Origin: Ruminiclostridium cellobioparum DSM 1351 = ATCC 15832
GTDB lineage: Bacteria > Bacillota > Clostridia > Acetivibrionales > DSM-1351
Length of the DNA: 64,000 nt
Direction: 5' to 3'
Assembly: GCF_000621505.1 (NCBI RefSeq)
Contig: NZ_JHYD01000009.1
Span: forward strand, 124,001-188,000
Positions 16,113-24,765 of this stretch are shown one piece after another (positions within the stretch are counted from its first letter, which is position 1; each line of letters opens with the position of its first letter). Made by a program: the position numbers and the translations under genes. Under the pieces are notes generated by a model that was not told the DNA's origin, ran no database searches, and saw nothing but the letters and a program-made list of their open reading frames with translations.

Positions 16113-17699
16113 TTATTTTTTCAGTATTCTGGCAAACCTTCCTGAAAGTTTGTTTTTAAATGCTACGGCTTCTTCAACCCTGAGCAGCATTGTAACGCCA
16201 AAATATACCAGGGCTCCCGCAACGATTTCGGTACCCAGCACCGCTATCTCCACAAGCTTGGAATGCATTGAATAGGTCTGTGTAAAATCAACAGGCAGCA
16301 ATTTATTTACGGTAAATATCACCGCCCCCATGACTATTGCGGCTTCCACAAGCTTGACAGAATAAACCGCAAGCCCTTTCCAATTCATCCCGTTCATTTT
16401 CCTTGACAATATGTACATCATCAAAGACATGTTCACCAGACTCTGAATGGAATATGAAAGCGACATGCCGGCAGGTCCCAGGTTTGCATTGAGAAAAATA
16501 TAGCAAAGCGCAAAATTGAGTACTACTGAAACAATCCCGGCATAAAGCGGTGTTTTGGTATCATTGTTTGCATAAAAAGCTCTGTTCAGAAGGGCAAGCA
16601 TGGACTGGGCAAGCATGGCCGCCGTGAACAGCAGCAGGATGCTCCCTGCCATGACAATCCTTTCACTGCCGATGTTTGATGACCACTTGTAAACCACGCT
16701 GATCACAGGTTCTGGCATAACTATGAAGGCCATGGCAGACGGTATTATGAGATAGAGAATTGTTTTAAAGGCACCGTTTAGGATATTCTTGAATTCATCC
16801 ACCTGCTTTAACGCCAGCTTTTCAGACAGAGTCGGCAAAAGTGCCGTCCCCAGCCCCATTGCAAATATGCCGTAGGGCAGCTGCCAGATATCATTTGCAT
16901 TGTAATACGCCGTAATGTTTCCTTCATGCTTGAACATGGATATAAAATTCAGAGATATCAGAATATTCACCTGTACTATGGCAGATGCGGCCAGAGACGG
17001 TATTGCAAGTTTGAACAGCCTCCTGAAGCCGGTATGCTTCCAGAACAATTTAGGTCTGTAAAACTTGAAGTTCGGAAGTGCAAATGAAATCTGAATCAGG
17101 AAATACATTATGGCACTGGCCAGTACGCCAATTGCCACATACTTGACTCCGAACCGGCTGAGCACCAGTATGCTCAAGGCTGTTCCCAGGTTGTACAGCG
17201 ACGGTCCGTAGGCCGCTGCCGCAAACCTCTGGTATGAATTCAGTACTCCGTTTGTCATCCCTGCCAGCATCATAAAACCCACCGAGGGGAATAGGATGCG
17301 CGTCAGCTGGATGGTCGTTTCCCTCACTTCGCCTTCAAGCCCCGATGCTGTCATGGAAACGACCCAGGGGGCAAAAATTACCCCAAGGGTGCTCACCGCC
17401 AGCATACTCAGAAATATGACATTTATAAAGGTCCCTACGGCTTTCCAGCCGTCTTCCTCCTCACCTCTGGCCAGATAGCCCGAAAGTATGGGGATCAATG
17501 CAGCAGATATTGCGCCGCCGATAAGCAGATTGTACATCAGGTCGGTGGTCCTGAAAGCCGCCAGAAGCGAATCCGACTGGGACGCCGTAAGCAAATTGTT
17601 AATCAGTATGGTCCTCACATAACCGGTTATTCTGCTCACTACCAGGGATGACATTACTATAATGGCGGCGGCTGTAATTTTTTTATTATTTGAGCTCAA
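16113..17699 (-). CDS. murJ: Lipid II flippase MurJ
   Basis: A 528-residue membrane protein with about 14 hydrophobic segments, which moves the peptidoglycan precursor lipid II across the membrane. Family features include the N-terminal VSRITGYVRTILINNLL, GGAISAALIPILSGY and the central LPYGIFAMGLGTALLPTLS. The start is a TTG (MSSNNKKITAAA) placed directly after AGGAGGTTACG, and that site lies at the end of a hairpin repeat. It is the gene upstream of recA but is separated from it by the recA promoter. Confidence 0.93.
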   Translation of the reverse strand: MSSNNKKITAAAIIVMSSLVVSRITGYVRTILINNLLTASQSDSLLAAFRTTDLMYNLLIGGAISAALIPILSGYLARGEEEDGWKAVGTFINVIFLSMLAVSTLGVIFAPWVVSMTASGLEGEVRETTIQLTRILFPSVGFMMLAGMTNGVLNSYQRFAAAAYGPSLYNLGTALSILVLSRFGVKYVAIGVLASAIMYFLIQISFALPNFKFYRPKLFWKHTGFRRLFKLAIPSLAASAIVQVNILISLNFISMFKHEGNITAYYNANDIWQLPYGIFAMGLGTALLPTLSEKLALKQVDEFKNILNGAFKTILYLIIPSAMAFIVMPEPVISVVYKWSSNIGSERIVMAGSILLLFTAAMLAQSMLALLNRAFYANNDTKTPLYAGIVSVVLNFALCYIFLNANLGPAGMSLSYSIQSLVNMSLMMYILSRKMNGMNWKGLAVYSVKLVEAAIVMGAVIFTVNKLLPVDFTQTYSMHSKLVEIAVLGTEIVAGALVYFGVTMLLRVEEAVAFKNKLSGRFARILKK

Positions 17700-17701
17700 C
17701 G

Positions 17702-17752
17702 TAACCTCCTAAGCCATAGCCATGCTATGGCTTTGAGCCGTACAGCGGTCAT
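17702..17752 (-). repeat. Hairpin element carrying the murJ ribosome-binding site
   Basis: Read on the minus strand this is CCGCTGTACGGCTCAAAGCC, then ATAGCATGGCTATGGCTT, then AGGAGGTTA. It matches the two tandem units before sodA (1634-1797), including the GCCGC/GCGGCTCAAAGCCAT hairpins and the terminal TTAGGAGGTTA. The AGGAGG serves murJ. Confidence 0.75.
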
Positions 17753-17841
17753 TTCTCCAGTAATGCAAAGACTTGCCCCATATCCCTTATAAGCGGATAA
17801 AGGAGGTTAACCGGCCATGCGGCATTAGCTTTTCTTTTGTA

Positions 17842-19101
17842 TTATTCCTTGTCGCCGGTGTCAATTTCAAGACCGGAAACATGCCTTCTTATCATGTCAA
17901 AAACATGCAGGGCAGTGATAGTTCTGATTCTCTTCCTGTTTCCAAGCAGTCGGAGTTCTTTTGTAACTGTGCCCTTTTCAGAGGAAAGACCGATATACAC
18001 CAGTCCTACCGGCTTCTCGGGCGTGCCTCCGTCCGGGCCTGCTATGCCGGTAACAGCCACCCCGATGTCGGTCTTTAATCTGCTTCTGACCCCGGCGGCC
18101 ATCTCCTCTGCTGTCTGGCGGCTCACAGCACCATATTGCAGCAGGGTATCTCTTCTCACTCCAAGGCATTCTTCTTTTGCATCATTTGAATAAGTTACCG
18201 CACCGCCCATAAATACACTTGATATTCCAGGTATGTTGGTCAGCATCTGGGATATGAGGCCGCCGGTACAGGATTCGGCTGTTGCCAGGGTAAGTTTGTG
18301 CCTGAATAAAAGCTCTGCCGCCACCTGGTCAAGAGTGCGGTCTTCTTCCGAATACAGACTGTCACCGGTTCTTTTCCTTATTTCCTCAATTACCGGGCCA
18401 AGCAGCTTTTCAGCATCCTTCCCCTGTTCAACCCTGGCAGATACCCTTATGGTTACTTCACCCTCCTTGGCATAGGTCGCTATGGTAGGGTTTGTCTGAC
18501 CTTCGATCAGATCCAGGATTTTTGTCTCCATGGCCGACTCGCCTATCCCAAACACTCTCAGGAACTTCGATTCTATGGTATAGCTGCTTCTCTCCCTGAA
18601 ATAGGGAAATACAGAGTCGTCAAACATCGGCTTCATTTCGGACGGAGGGCCTGGCAGCATGACGATTACCTTTTCCCCCTGCTCTATTATACAGCCCGGA
18701 GCTGTGCCGCTATTATTTTCGAGTATCGTGCAGTTCTCGGGCATATACGCCTGCTTTTCATTATTATGTGTCATTTCCCTGCCGATTTTTTTAAAAAATG
18801 CTTTGATGGCATCAAGGCTTTCCTGATGGAGTACCAGCCTTCTGCCGCAAACCTCTGAAATGGTTTCCTTTGTCAGATCGTCCTGGGTGGGGCCAAGGCC
18901 TCCCGTCGTTATTACCACATCACATCTCTTCAAGGCAAGTTCCAGGCTTTCTCTCAATCTTTCGGGATTGTCTCCAACCACACTGTGATAATAAACACTG
19001 ATGCCCACATCCGGCAGCTTTGAAGACAGGTACTGTGCATTTGTATTTACAATCTGCCCCATGAGCAGCTCGGTTCCAACAGCTAATATTTCTGCTTTCA
19101 A
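17842..19101 (-). CDS. cinA: CinA: ADP-ribose/molybdopterin-type domain plus nicotinamide-nucleotide amidase
   Basis: A 419-residue two-domain protein. Residues 1-170 form the MoCF-like domain ([47 protein letters not shown]). Residues about 255-415 are the PncC deamidase domain ([50 protein letters not shown]), which recycles nicotinamide mononucleotide. The start is a TTG preceded by AAGGAG. It often accompanies recA; here murJ lies between them. Confidence 0.93.
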   Translation of the reverse strand: MKAEILAVGTELLMGQIVNTNAQYLSSKLPDVGISVYYHSVVGDNPERLRESLELALKRCDVVITTGGLGPTQDDLTKETISEVCGRRLVLHQESLDAIKAFFKKIGREMTHNNEKQAYMPENCTILENNSGTAPGCIIEQGEKVIVMLPGPPSEMKPMFDDSVFPYFRERSSYTIESKFLRVFGIGESAMETKILDLIEGQTNPTIATYAKEGEVTIRVSARVEQGKDAEKLLGPVIEEIRKRTGDSLYSEEDRTLDQVAAELLFRHKLTLATAESCTGGLISQMLTNIPGISSVFMGGAVTYSNDAKEECLGVRRDTLLQYGAVSRQTAEEMAAGVRSRLKTDIGVAVTGIAGPDGGTPEKPVGLVYIGLSSEKGTVTKELRLLGNRKRIRTITALHVFDMIRRHVSGLEIDTGDKE

Positions 19102-19449
19102 CTACAGTCATCTCCTTATGGTTTTTGGTACACAACAAATTAGAACTAATTATTATTTCTTTAAATATTATACCAACCTGTTGGCAAAAAGTAAGCTGTT
19201 AATGAATAAAAAGATTAAACGGAAGATTAATGTTATAAATGAGATATCCCTGAAGCCGGGAAGAAATTTTATGAGTTCGAATTGATCAATACTGAAATGT
19301 ATTGTATAAATTATACCATATTTCCCATAAAATGCAATATTTTTTTACTTTTCAGCAGTAGCTTCCTGCTACTATCATATTTTACCAATCCGTTATATAA
19401 TAGTTCTATAGTTCTTAAACTTTAAAATTATCTTTCGGGAGGAATTTTC
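19102..19449. other. Divergent intergenic region, no gene seen
   Basis: AT-rich DNA between cinA and the divergent SDR gene. TATATAATAG at about 19395 could be a -10 element for the plus-strand gene, but no good -35 is seen. A short palindrome, AGCAGTAGCTTCCTGCT, lies near 19354. A 27-codon ORF at 19201 lacks a ribosome-binding site and is not called. Confidence 0.5.
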
Positions 19450-20463
19450 ATGAAAGCTTTATTTATCGGTGGTACAGGTACAATCAGCACTGCTATTTCA
19501 AGTTCTCTGGTCCGGCAGGGCTGGGAATTATATTTATTAAATCGTGGAAATAATACTGACCGTGTTCCTGAGGGTGCAAAGGTCATCAAGGCCGACATAA
19601 ATGATGAAGCAAAGGCGGCAGCCCTTATAAAAGACCTTGACTTTGACGTTGTTGCTGATTTTATTGCTTTTGTACCTTCCCAGGTTGAACGAGATATAAG
19701 ACTTTTTTCAGGCAAGACCAGGCAGTATATATTCATCAGTTCGGCTTCGGCATACCAGAAGCCTCTTTCGGATTACAGAATAACCGAATCCACCCCCCTG
19801 TCGAATCCATATTGGGAATACTCAAGAAATAAAATTGCATGTGAGGAATTACTTATTTCCGAGTACCGTAAAAATGGGTTTCCCGTCACCATCGTCCGTC
19901 CAAGCCACACTTATGACGACCGCAGCATACCTCTCGGGGTGCACGGCGACAAGGGAAGCTGGCAGGTGGCCCGACGGATGCTGGAAAACAAACCTGTGAT
20001 AATCCACGGTGACGGTACTTCCCTGTGGACTCTCACTCATAACAGTGATTTTGCAAAAGGTTTTATAGGCCTGATGGGAAATATTCATGCTGTTGGTGAG
20101 GCTGTGAACATAACCTCTGACGAAAGTCTGACCTGGAATCAGATTTATGAAATCATAGCTGCGGCATTGGGTGTCAAGCTCAATGCGGTACACCTTCCGT
20201 CAGATTATCTTGCCGCCTGCAGCAATTATGATTTTACAGGTTCTCTCATAGGCGACAAGGCAAATACCGTAGTATTCGACAACTCAAAGCTGAAAAGGCT
20301 TGTGCCCGGTTTCAATGCAACGGTCCGCTTTGACCAGGGGATTAAAATAATTCTGGACAAGGTCCTGTCAAATCCCGAACTGCAAAAGGCAGACCCTGAG
20401 TTTGACTCCTGGTGTGACAGGGTTATAGAAAATTACCGCGGCTCCATAGTGCCATTGACTTAA
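19450..20463 (+). CDS. NAD-dependent epimerase/dehydratase-family protein (extended SDR)
   Basis: A 337-residue Rossmann-fold protein. The nucleotide loop is FIGGTGTIST at residues 5-14, and a Ser-rich strand ISSASAY corresponds to the catalytic Ser region. YWEYSRNKIACEELL carries the Tyr-x3-Lys pair (YSRNK), and VRPSHTYDDR follows. The closest general type is the atypical/extended SDR group that includes chloroplast CSP41-like proteins and sugar-nucleotide enzymes; the substrate is unknown. CGGGAGGAATTTTC precedes the ATG. It stands alone on the plus strand. Confidence 0.8.
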   Translation: MKALFIGGTGTISTAISSSLVRQGWELYLLNRGNNTDRVPEGAKVIKADINDEAKAAALIKDLDFDVVADFIAFVPSQVERDIRLFSGKTRQYIFISSASAYQKPLSDYRITESTPLSNPYWEYSRNKIACEELLISEYRKNGFPVTIVRPSHTYDDRSIPLGVHGDKGSWQVARRMLENKPVIIHGDGTSLWTLTHNSDFAKGFIGLMGNIHAVGEAVNITSDESLTWNQIYEIIAAALGVKLNAVHLPSDYLAACSNYDFTGSLIGDKANTVVFDNSKLKRLVPGFNATVRFDQGIKIILDKVLSNPELQKADPEFDSWCDRVIENYRGSIVPLT

Positions 20464-20515
20464 CATGTTGCACCGGTTAAAATTGGCTTTAACTTCACAT
20501 TCAGGCAATTAAGAT

Positions 20516-20650
20516 GATTATACTGGTACGCGGGTACAACTTCAAGCAATGGATAGCACGGCAAAAATGCTTGTTGTGAACCGTACTATTTCAAGTAAGC
20601 GCTTTGTGTGCAATCCATTGCTTGAGTTGTATGGAAGTACCAGTATAATC
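20516..20650. repeat. 135-bp element with 38-bp terminal inverted repeats
   Basis: The left arm GATTATACTGGTAC...TACAACTTCAAGCAATGGAT (20516-20554) matches the complement of 20613-20650 except for a 5-base block and one extra T. The 58-bp centre has no ORF. It lies between convergent genes and could be a MITE or an unusually long bidirectional terminator. Confidence 0.7.
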
Positions 20651-20707
20651 AGTAACAATTTTTCAACAAATTGATTACTTATCCTGCACAACGCGTTAAC
20701 CCGGCTT

Positions 20708-22054
20708 TTATTTGAAGGCAGGCCGGACAGGGTCAAGTATTTTTCCGGCGTCAAACAACTCCTTCATACATTCCGGTTTATGAAACATTTTATATCCGTC
20801 AAGATCAATTCTCTCCATATATGCATTATCTTTGTATAATATGTAATCAGGCGTAGGCCCCACACCGCAGTATACATTAAAGCTCTGGCTGACTATGTAG
20901 CGCATTCTGGCATCGTTCTGTTTGAAGGTTGCTCCAAACGGGGATATGTATAAATTGGTTTCACCCACAATGCTTCCTACTTCATCCCTCCACCGTTTTG
21001 TATCATATTTAAGAAAATCAAGTGTAATAGTGCCTTCGGAAAAGGTTCTCCTATGGGTATAGCTGTGGCTTGCAAAAGCCCAGCCCGTCTCTTTAAGTTT
21101 TTCTATAACAGGCAGCACGCTTTCCTTCTCTGTCTGCCAGGAGGAATTGTCGTGATTGGTCCTGTATCCCAGAATTCCTTCGTACCCTGTCAATGCCAGG
21201 GTACCCTTGGCCCCCTTAAAGGAGAAGTCCGGGTTTTGATCTACAAAATTATTTAAAATGGGAACCACATCTCCATCGGGTGAAACTATTTCATTTCCCT
21301 GGGGGGTTTTCACAAGTGAAGCCAGCTTTCCCTCCTGATCAATTACCAGCTTCTTTGCAAAGCCGTCATTCTCCATGTATTTGTAATAGCTCATATCATC
21401 CACTGAAATAATCAAAGGCTTCTGCCCTTCAGGGAGAAAAATATCCTGCTTTTGCATTTTTCCGGAGGAATCCATCTTGAACATATCTCTCAGGTCGACC
21501 AGAGTATAACCCCTGTCATACATTTCCTGTATCATCATTTTAAATTCCTTTACGGTGGTCATCCAGTAGTTATACCCCTGTTCCATGGAGTCACCGGTAA
21601 AGCACAGCTCGGGATAAACTATCAGGCTGTGAAAAAACACATGATATACAGGGCCTTTATAAATGACCGTCTGCTTTTCCAGATTGTCCGCCCTGTCTTT
21701 TACGGCTAAAAGCTCCTTATCATTGGGATATTCCTCCAGAGACTTTTCCAACAACAGACCTGCCTGCTTATAATGAGTCTGCTCAATCAACTTTTCAGCA
21801 TCCGATATAATGGCATTTTTAATAGTCGCGCCGGCTGGGCCGCTCTTATTGTCCCTTGGTGAAATTCCATCCACCCTGGAGTTTTCCGTCCCATTATCGG
21901 TTATGGACGTTTCTGTCGTCCCGCCTGAGGACAAAGCTCCGGAAACCGTTGTAGTCTTTGTAAAGGTAGATGGAAAAAGGAAACTTATACAGATTATAAT
22001 AAGGATTATGGAAATGGACCCCAGAACCAGGATAAAAGTAAATTTTTTACTCAT
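20708..22054 (-). CDS. Membrane-anchored polysaccharide deacetylase-family protein
   Basis: A 448-residue protein. Residues about 5-28 form one membrane anchor (FTFILVLGSISIILIIICIS), followed by a Ser/Thr/Gly-rich linker and a helical region with the look of a TPR-like repeat (HYKQAGLLLEKSLEEYPNDK). The C-terminal NodB-type domain has ISVDD as metal-binding motif 1, FASHSYTH as motif 2 and ISPFGATF as motif 3. An insert of about 100 residues separates motifs 1 and 2. It probably acts outside the cell on a glycan. Start: the ATG at 22054 follows GGGAGAAATC; an upstream ATG at 22099 is less likely. Confidence 0.8.
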   Translation of the reverse strand: MSKKFTFILVLGSISIILIIICISFLFPSTFTKTTTVSGALSSGGTTETSITDNGTENSRVDGISPRDNKSGPAGATIKNAIISDAEKLIEQTHYKQAGLLLEKSLEEYPNDKELLAVKDRADNLEKQTVIYKGPVYHVFFHSLIVYPELCFTGDSMEQGYNYWMTTVKEFKMMIQEMYDRGYTLVDLRDMFKMDSSGKMQKQDIFLPEGQKPLIISVDDMSYYKYMENDGFAKKLVIDQEGKLASLVKTPQGNEIVSPDGDVVPILNNFVDQNPDFSFKGAKGTLALTGYEGILGYRTNHDNSSWQTEKESVLPVIEKLKETGWAFASHSYTHRRTFSEGTITLDFLKYDTKRWRDEVGSIVGETNLYISPFGATFKQNDARMRYIVSQSFNVYCGVGPTPDYILYKDNAYMERIDLDGYKMFHKPECMKELFDAGKILDPVRPAFK

Positions 22055-22122
22055 TTTGATTTCTCCCAATATATAACATTTTTTATTAAAAAACCCCATA
22101 AATCCATATTATAATAAATAAT

Positions 22123-22152
22123 AAAAAAAAGCCAGAGAATACATCCTCCGAC
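22123..22152 (-). terminator. Terminator of the iorAB-paaK-ACT operon
   Basis: Minus strand: GTCGGAG-GATGTATT-CTCTGGC (two G-T pairs) followed by eight T. It lies 28 bp after the ACT gene. Confidence 0.7.
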
Positions 22153-22179
22153 TTCTTTACAATATTGTAACCTTTACAT

Positions 22180-22611
22180 TTACATGCAATATACCTGCTG
22201 ACTTGGTATTATGGATATGTCGCAGCTTGACAGGGTCTTTACGGCCTCGTCGGGATTTTCAACCCTCAGTATGACAAAGGCTTCATTTCCTGTTTTGCCT
22301 ACAAAAGCATACATATATTCAATGCTTATATTGTTTTCATTGAGAATATCCAGGGCTTTCGCCAGGCCTCCGGGCTTATCCTCCACCCCGATTGCAATTA
22401 CACTTGTGCAGCTTACCGTAAACTGGTCGTCGCTTAATATTCTTTCTGCTTCCTCGGGTTTGTTGACTATCAGCCTTAGAATACCAAAATCAGTGGTATC
22501 GGCAATTGAAAGAGCACAAATATTAATATGATTATCAGCCAGGGTTCTGGTTACATCCGCCAAGCGGCCGGACTTGTTTTCCAGAAATACAGATATCTGT
22601 TTTACCAGCAT
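22180..22611 (-). CDS. Tandem ACT-domain protein
   Basis: A 143-residue protein made of two ACT domains (about 1-67 and 70-143). Each begins with the ACT pattern of a strand and Gly-rich loop: ISVFLENKSGRLADVTRTLA and IAIGVEDKPGGLAKALDIL. ACT domains bind amino acids and regulate enzymes. Proteins of this type follow paaK in many clostridia and archaea, where they may sense aromatic amino acids. AAGGAGGCC precedes the ATG. It is the last gene before the terminator. Confidence 0.87.
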   Translation of the reverse strand: MLVKQISVFLENKSGRLADVTRTLADNHINICALSIADTTDFGILRLIVNKPEEAERILSDDQFTVSCTSVIAIGVEDKPGGLAKALDILNENNISIEYMYAFVGKTGNEAFVILRVENPDEAVKTLSSCDISIIPSQQVYCM

Positions 22612-22686
22612 GTTACAGGCCTCCTTTTTATTATCATATTCTAAAGTCTTTTCATTAAAGACCTTTTTGTATTATAGAGCTGCAGT

Positions 22687-23988
22687 TTATAATACCCTCT
22701 TGTCAATTACTCTCTTGGCCTTGCCTTCACTGCGCTGGATGGATTTGGGCTCCACCAGCTTTATCTTTGCGCTGATTCCAAGAGTACTTTCAATCTCTTT
22801 CCTGATCTTTCTTTCAATATCCTCCAGCTTCTTAACTTCGTCCGAAAACAGCTGGGGAGTTATTTCAACCTGTATTTCAAGTGTATCAAGATTGTCCTTT
22901 CTGTCAACTATCAGCATGTAGTGCGGTGCAGTTTCGCCTATTGACAGCAGAACACTTTCAACCTGCGAAGGGAATACGTTTACACCCCTTATGATTAACA
23001 TGTCATCTGTTCTTCCGGTCACCTTGTTCATTCTGGCCTCTGTACGGCCGCACTTGCAGGGTGCATAATTCAAGGAGGAAAGATCTCTTGTCCTGTATCT
23101 TATCAGCGGCAGCCCCTCCTTGGTAATGGTTGTAAATACTATTTCACCCTGCGCTTCTTCGGGCAGTACCTCTCCCGTTTCAGGATCAATTATCTCAGGG
23201 ATAAAATGGTCTTCCGGAATGTGCATGCCGCACTGGTATTCGCATTCACAGGCCACACCGGGGCCTATTACCTCGCTCAGCCCGTATATGTCAAAAGCTT
23301 TGATATTAAGTCTTTGTTCAATTTCCTTCCTCATGCTTTCAGACCAGGGCTCGGCGCCGAAAATACCCGCTTTAAGCTTGAGTTCCTCAGGTTTGATGCC
23401 CAGTTCCTGCATCTCTTCGGCCAGATATAAGGCATATGATGGAGTACATGCAATATGGGTTGTCCCGAAATCCTGCATGAGGGACAGCTGGAGTTTTGTG
23501 TTGCCTGAGGAAGTTGGGATTACCGTGGCTCCCAGATATTCACCGCCGTAGTGGGCGCCCAGACCTCCTGTAAACAGGCCATAGCCGTAGGAAACCTGCA
23601 AAAAGGAATCCTTCCCTGCTCCGGCGCCTGCAAAGGTACGGGCCATAACCTCGGCCCAAACCTCAATATCATTTTTCGTATAACCTACTACCGTCTTTTT
23701 GCCGGTGGTACCGGAGGAAGCATGAACTCTGACAATCTCATTCATGGGTGCTGCAAATAATCCAAACGGGTATGTATCTCTCAAATCCTGCTTATAAGTA
23801 AAAGGCAAATGCTTCAAGTCGTCCACCGACTTGATATCTCCGGGTAAAATACCTTTTTCATCCATCTTTTTCCTGTAGTGCGGTACATTGTCATACACCC
23901 TGTTAACTGTTTTTATGAGCCGTTCGGTCTGAACTTTTCTCATTTCGTCTCTGGACATACATTCATATTTCTCGTTCCAATAAGACAT
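22687..23988 (-). CDS. paaK: Phenylacetate--CoA ligase
   Basis: A 433-residue adenylate-forming enzyme that activates phenylacetate or related aryl acids to CoA thioesters. The ATP loop is [16 protein letters not shown], then [31 protein letters not shown] and the hinge motif [20 protein letters not shown]. It lies directly after iorB, which supports a role in conversion of aryl acids coming from aromatic amino acids. TTGGAGGGAT precedes the ATG. Confidence 0.93.
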   Translation of the reverse strand: MSYWNEKYECMSRDEMRKVQTERLIKTVNRVYDNVPHYRKKMDEKGILPGDIKSVDDLKHLPFTYKQDLRDTYPFGLFAAPMNEIVRVHASSGTTGKKTVVGYTKNDIEVWAEVMARTFAGAGAGKDSFLQVSYGYGLFTGGLGAHYGGEYLGATVIPTSSGNTKLQLSLMQDFGTTHIACTPSYALYLAEEMQELGIKPEELKLKAGIFGAEPWSESMRKEIEQRLNIKAFDIYGLSEVIGPGVACECEYQCGMHIPEDHFIPEIIDPETGEVLPEEAQGEIVFTTITKEGLPLIRYRTRDLSSLNYAPCKCGRTEARMNKVTGRTDDMLIIRGVNVFPSQVESVLLSIGETAPHYMLIVDRKDNLDTLEIQVEITPQLFSDEVKKLEDIERKIRKEIESTLGISAKIKLVEPKSIQRSEGKAKRVIDKRVL

Positions 23989-24165
23989 AATACAATCCCT
24001 CCAAGATTCAGATATTTAGTTTAAGGCATGGCAAATGCAAAGCATTTATCAATACCTCTTTATATTTCGCCAAACATCCCACCCCGGAATGGCTTTCAGG
24101 GTTTACAGCAGCGCCGCCCCACACAAAAGCAATCGGCTTAATTACAAAAACAGAGTTGGATAAGT

Positions 24166-24193
24166 CTTCCTACTTCCAACTTCTAACTTCTAG
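24166..24193. repeat. CTTCCAACTTCTAACTTC-type repeat
   Basis: CTTCCTACTTCCAACTTCTAACTTCTA overlaps the last codons of iorB. Similar words appear in both arms of the insertion within rnpB at 50669-50761 (ACATCCAACTTCC-type). It belongs to a simple dispersed repeat family. Confidence 0.5.
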
Positions 24194-24765
24194 TTATGAT
24201 AATTATATCCTTCTTCAAAAGCCTTCAGGTTGACCTCTAAAACCTTGGCCGGAACCACTTCATGGATGGCATCCACAAATATCTGCCTGTCAATTCCGGT
24301 AAGCCGTGCCATCACACCCAAAAGCACGATATTTACAGCCTTAATTGTACCGCACCGCCGGGCAATTTTCAAAGCATCGAGTGAATATATGCTGTGTTCG
24401 GCCTTAAGTGTTTCCAGAATATTTTCAGGATATTCCGCCTTTCCTATAATGACCGGCATTGGATCAATTTCCTGCTCATTTATTATCATTTTACCGTCTC
24501 CGGTAAGGTAATCGATCCACCTTAATGCTTCCAGCTCTTCAAAGGCAATTATCAGATCGGCTTCACCCTTTTCGATCAGCGGTGAATAGACTTTCTTTCC
24601 GAACCTGACATAAGTAACCACACTTCCGCCTCGCTGGGACATTCCATGCACTTCCGAAACCTTTACATCAAAATCCATTTTTAATGCAACAGTGCCCAGT
24701 ATTCTGCTGGCCAGCAAAGTTCCCTGTCCGCCCACACCAACTATCAACAAATTCAACTTATCCAT
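24190..24765 (-). CDS. iorB: Indolepyruvate:ferredoxin oxidoreductase, beta subunit
   Basis: A 191-residue gamma/beta-type subunit of the 2-oxoacid:ferredoxin oxidoreductase family. The N-terminal LLIVGVGGQGTLLASRILG is the family's signature loop, followed by SEVHGMSQRGGSVVTYVRFG and LIAFEELEALRW. With IorA it oxidises aryl pyruvates to aryl-acetyl-CoA and reduces ferredoxin. Its ATG directly follows the iorA stop codon, which points to coupled translation. Confidence 0.94.
   Translation of the reverse strand: MDKLNLLIVGVGGQGTLLASRILGTVALKMDFDVKVSEVHGMSQRGGSVVTYVRFGKKVYSPLIEKGEADLIIAFEELEALRWIDYLTGDGKMIINEQEIDPMPVIIGKAEYPENILETLKAEHSIYSLDALKIARRCGTIKAVNIVLLGVMARLTGIDRQIFVDAIHEVVPAKVLEVNLKAFEEGYNYHN

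Noticed and set aside
19201-19284. 27-codon ORF (MNKKIKRKINVINEISLKPG...)
   Set aside because: No ribosome-binding site, no known relatives recalled and AT-rich surroundings; likely chance.
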